DNA from: Gemmatimonadaceae bacterium
GTDB taxonomy: Bacteria; Gemmatimonadota; Gemmatimonadetes; Gemmatimonadales; Gemmatimonadaceae
Reading direction: 5' to 3'
NCBI GenBank assembly: GCA_020852815.1
Contig: JADZAN010000018.1
Coordinates: 1 to 64,000, forward strand
DNA length: 64,000 nucleotides
A program made the translations under genes and the position numbers. Under the pieces are notes generated by a model. That model did no database searches, had not been told where the DNA came from, and saw nothing but the letters and a program-made list of their open reading frames with translations. Below, in pieces: positions 63,751 through 64,000 of this stretch. Within the stretch, counting starts at the first letter, position 1. Every line of letters starts with the position of its first letter.

Positions 63751-64000
63751 CGTTCCTCCTGAAAGTCGCCGGCGTCGGTGCATGTGGAGACATGTCGAAG
63801 CGCGCCATGAGCACGACGGGCGGCTCCCGTCAATTGTAGCACATTCGGGGCGCGAAACGGTTCGCCGGGAGGTCCTTCGCCATCAGGTTCGCCCGGACAG
63901 TGAGTGCCACCAGGTGGGCGTCGAATGCTCAGGCGCGTGCGCCGGGGGGCGAGCGTAGCGCCGCTGCAGGCGGTAGCTTCTGGCCATGCCGACCGAGACG

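Noticed and set aside
63751-64000. A gene beginning at the ATG at 63986
   Set aside because: Only five codons lie inside the window. The rest of this stretch shows no coding or regulatory feature I can support.

Overview
The window is high-GC DNA (by eye close to 70%) carrying about 40 protein genes, densely packed on both strands. No rRNA, tRNA, CRISPR array or transposase gene was seen. The gene mix points to a Gram-negative soil or wastewater bacterium of the Gemmatimonadota. It includes a SusC/SusD pair, an MacB/FtsX-type 'ADOP' permease, TolB-propeller amidohydrolases, a Tricorn-like S41 protease, DUF5916, GH172/DUF2961, DUF305 and LVIVD-repeat proteins, and a great many Sec, Tat and lipoprotein signals. 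The phylum is inferred from gene content only.

Layout. 1-551: the tail of a possible gene, then an imperfect 10/11-nt CTCCGTG repeat. 552-10684: Ser/Thr kinase, beta-lactamase-fold serine hydrolase, exported Tricorn-like protease, small membrane protein, a proline-iminopeptidase-like protein without its nucleophile, and an Ig-like/metallophosphoesterase lipoprotein. 10890-15684: a Tat-exported M19 dipeptidase homologue with altered metal ligands, coupled to an SDR that carries a signal peptide, then a DUF4173 membrane protein and a terpene-cyclase-like alpha/alpha protein. 15930-18386: a six-heme lipoprotein cytochrome and a haloacetate-dehalogenase-type hydrolase. The 3' end of the hydrolase gene is tandemly duplicated together with a 51-nt palindrome. 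18595-28347: a beta-propeller protein, KatG, then LVIVD / DUF305 / LVIVD and two small orphans. 28407-34781: a sulfatase with an odd active-site motif and a long propeller-amidohydrolase-D-aminoacylase gene that is broken by a frameshift. 34876-41074: a membrane protein with a paired-CxxC tail, an ankyrin protein, GH172 and the ADOP permease. 41097-47234: Tat-exported epimerase and aminotransferase, DUF5916, and an exported cyclophilin. 47432-51412: a second DUF305-LVIVD module followed by a CuNIR-like cupredoxin. 51473-53900: a MarR-ClC operon with an operator-like palindrome. 54026-56672: an acyl-CoA dehydrogenase / CitE-like lyase / MaoC hydratase cluster. 56742-63126: two exported S51 peptidases (the second cyanophycinase-like) followed by SusC-SusD. 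63313-63750: a small lipoprotein.

How the genes work together. Most products act in the envelope: peptide breakdown (Tricorn, M19, S51, D-aminoacylase), polymer uptake (SusCD), sugar and sulfate ester cleavage (GH172, sulfatase), and redox or metal chemistry (multiheme cytochrome, CuNIR-like, DUF305). The only clear intracellular pathway is the three-gene acyl-CoA cluster, which resembles a branched-chain acyl-CoA degradation block. The most promising candidate for an undescribed system is the DUF305 plus LVIVD beta-propeller module, which occurs twice.
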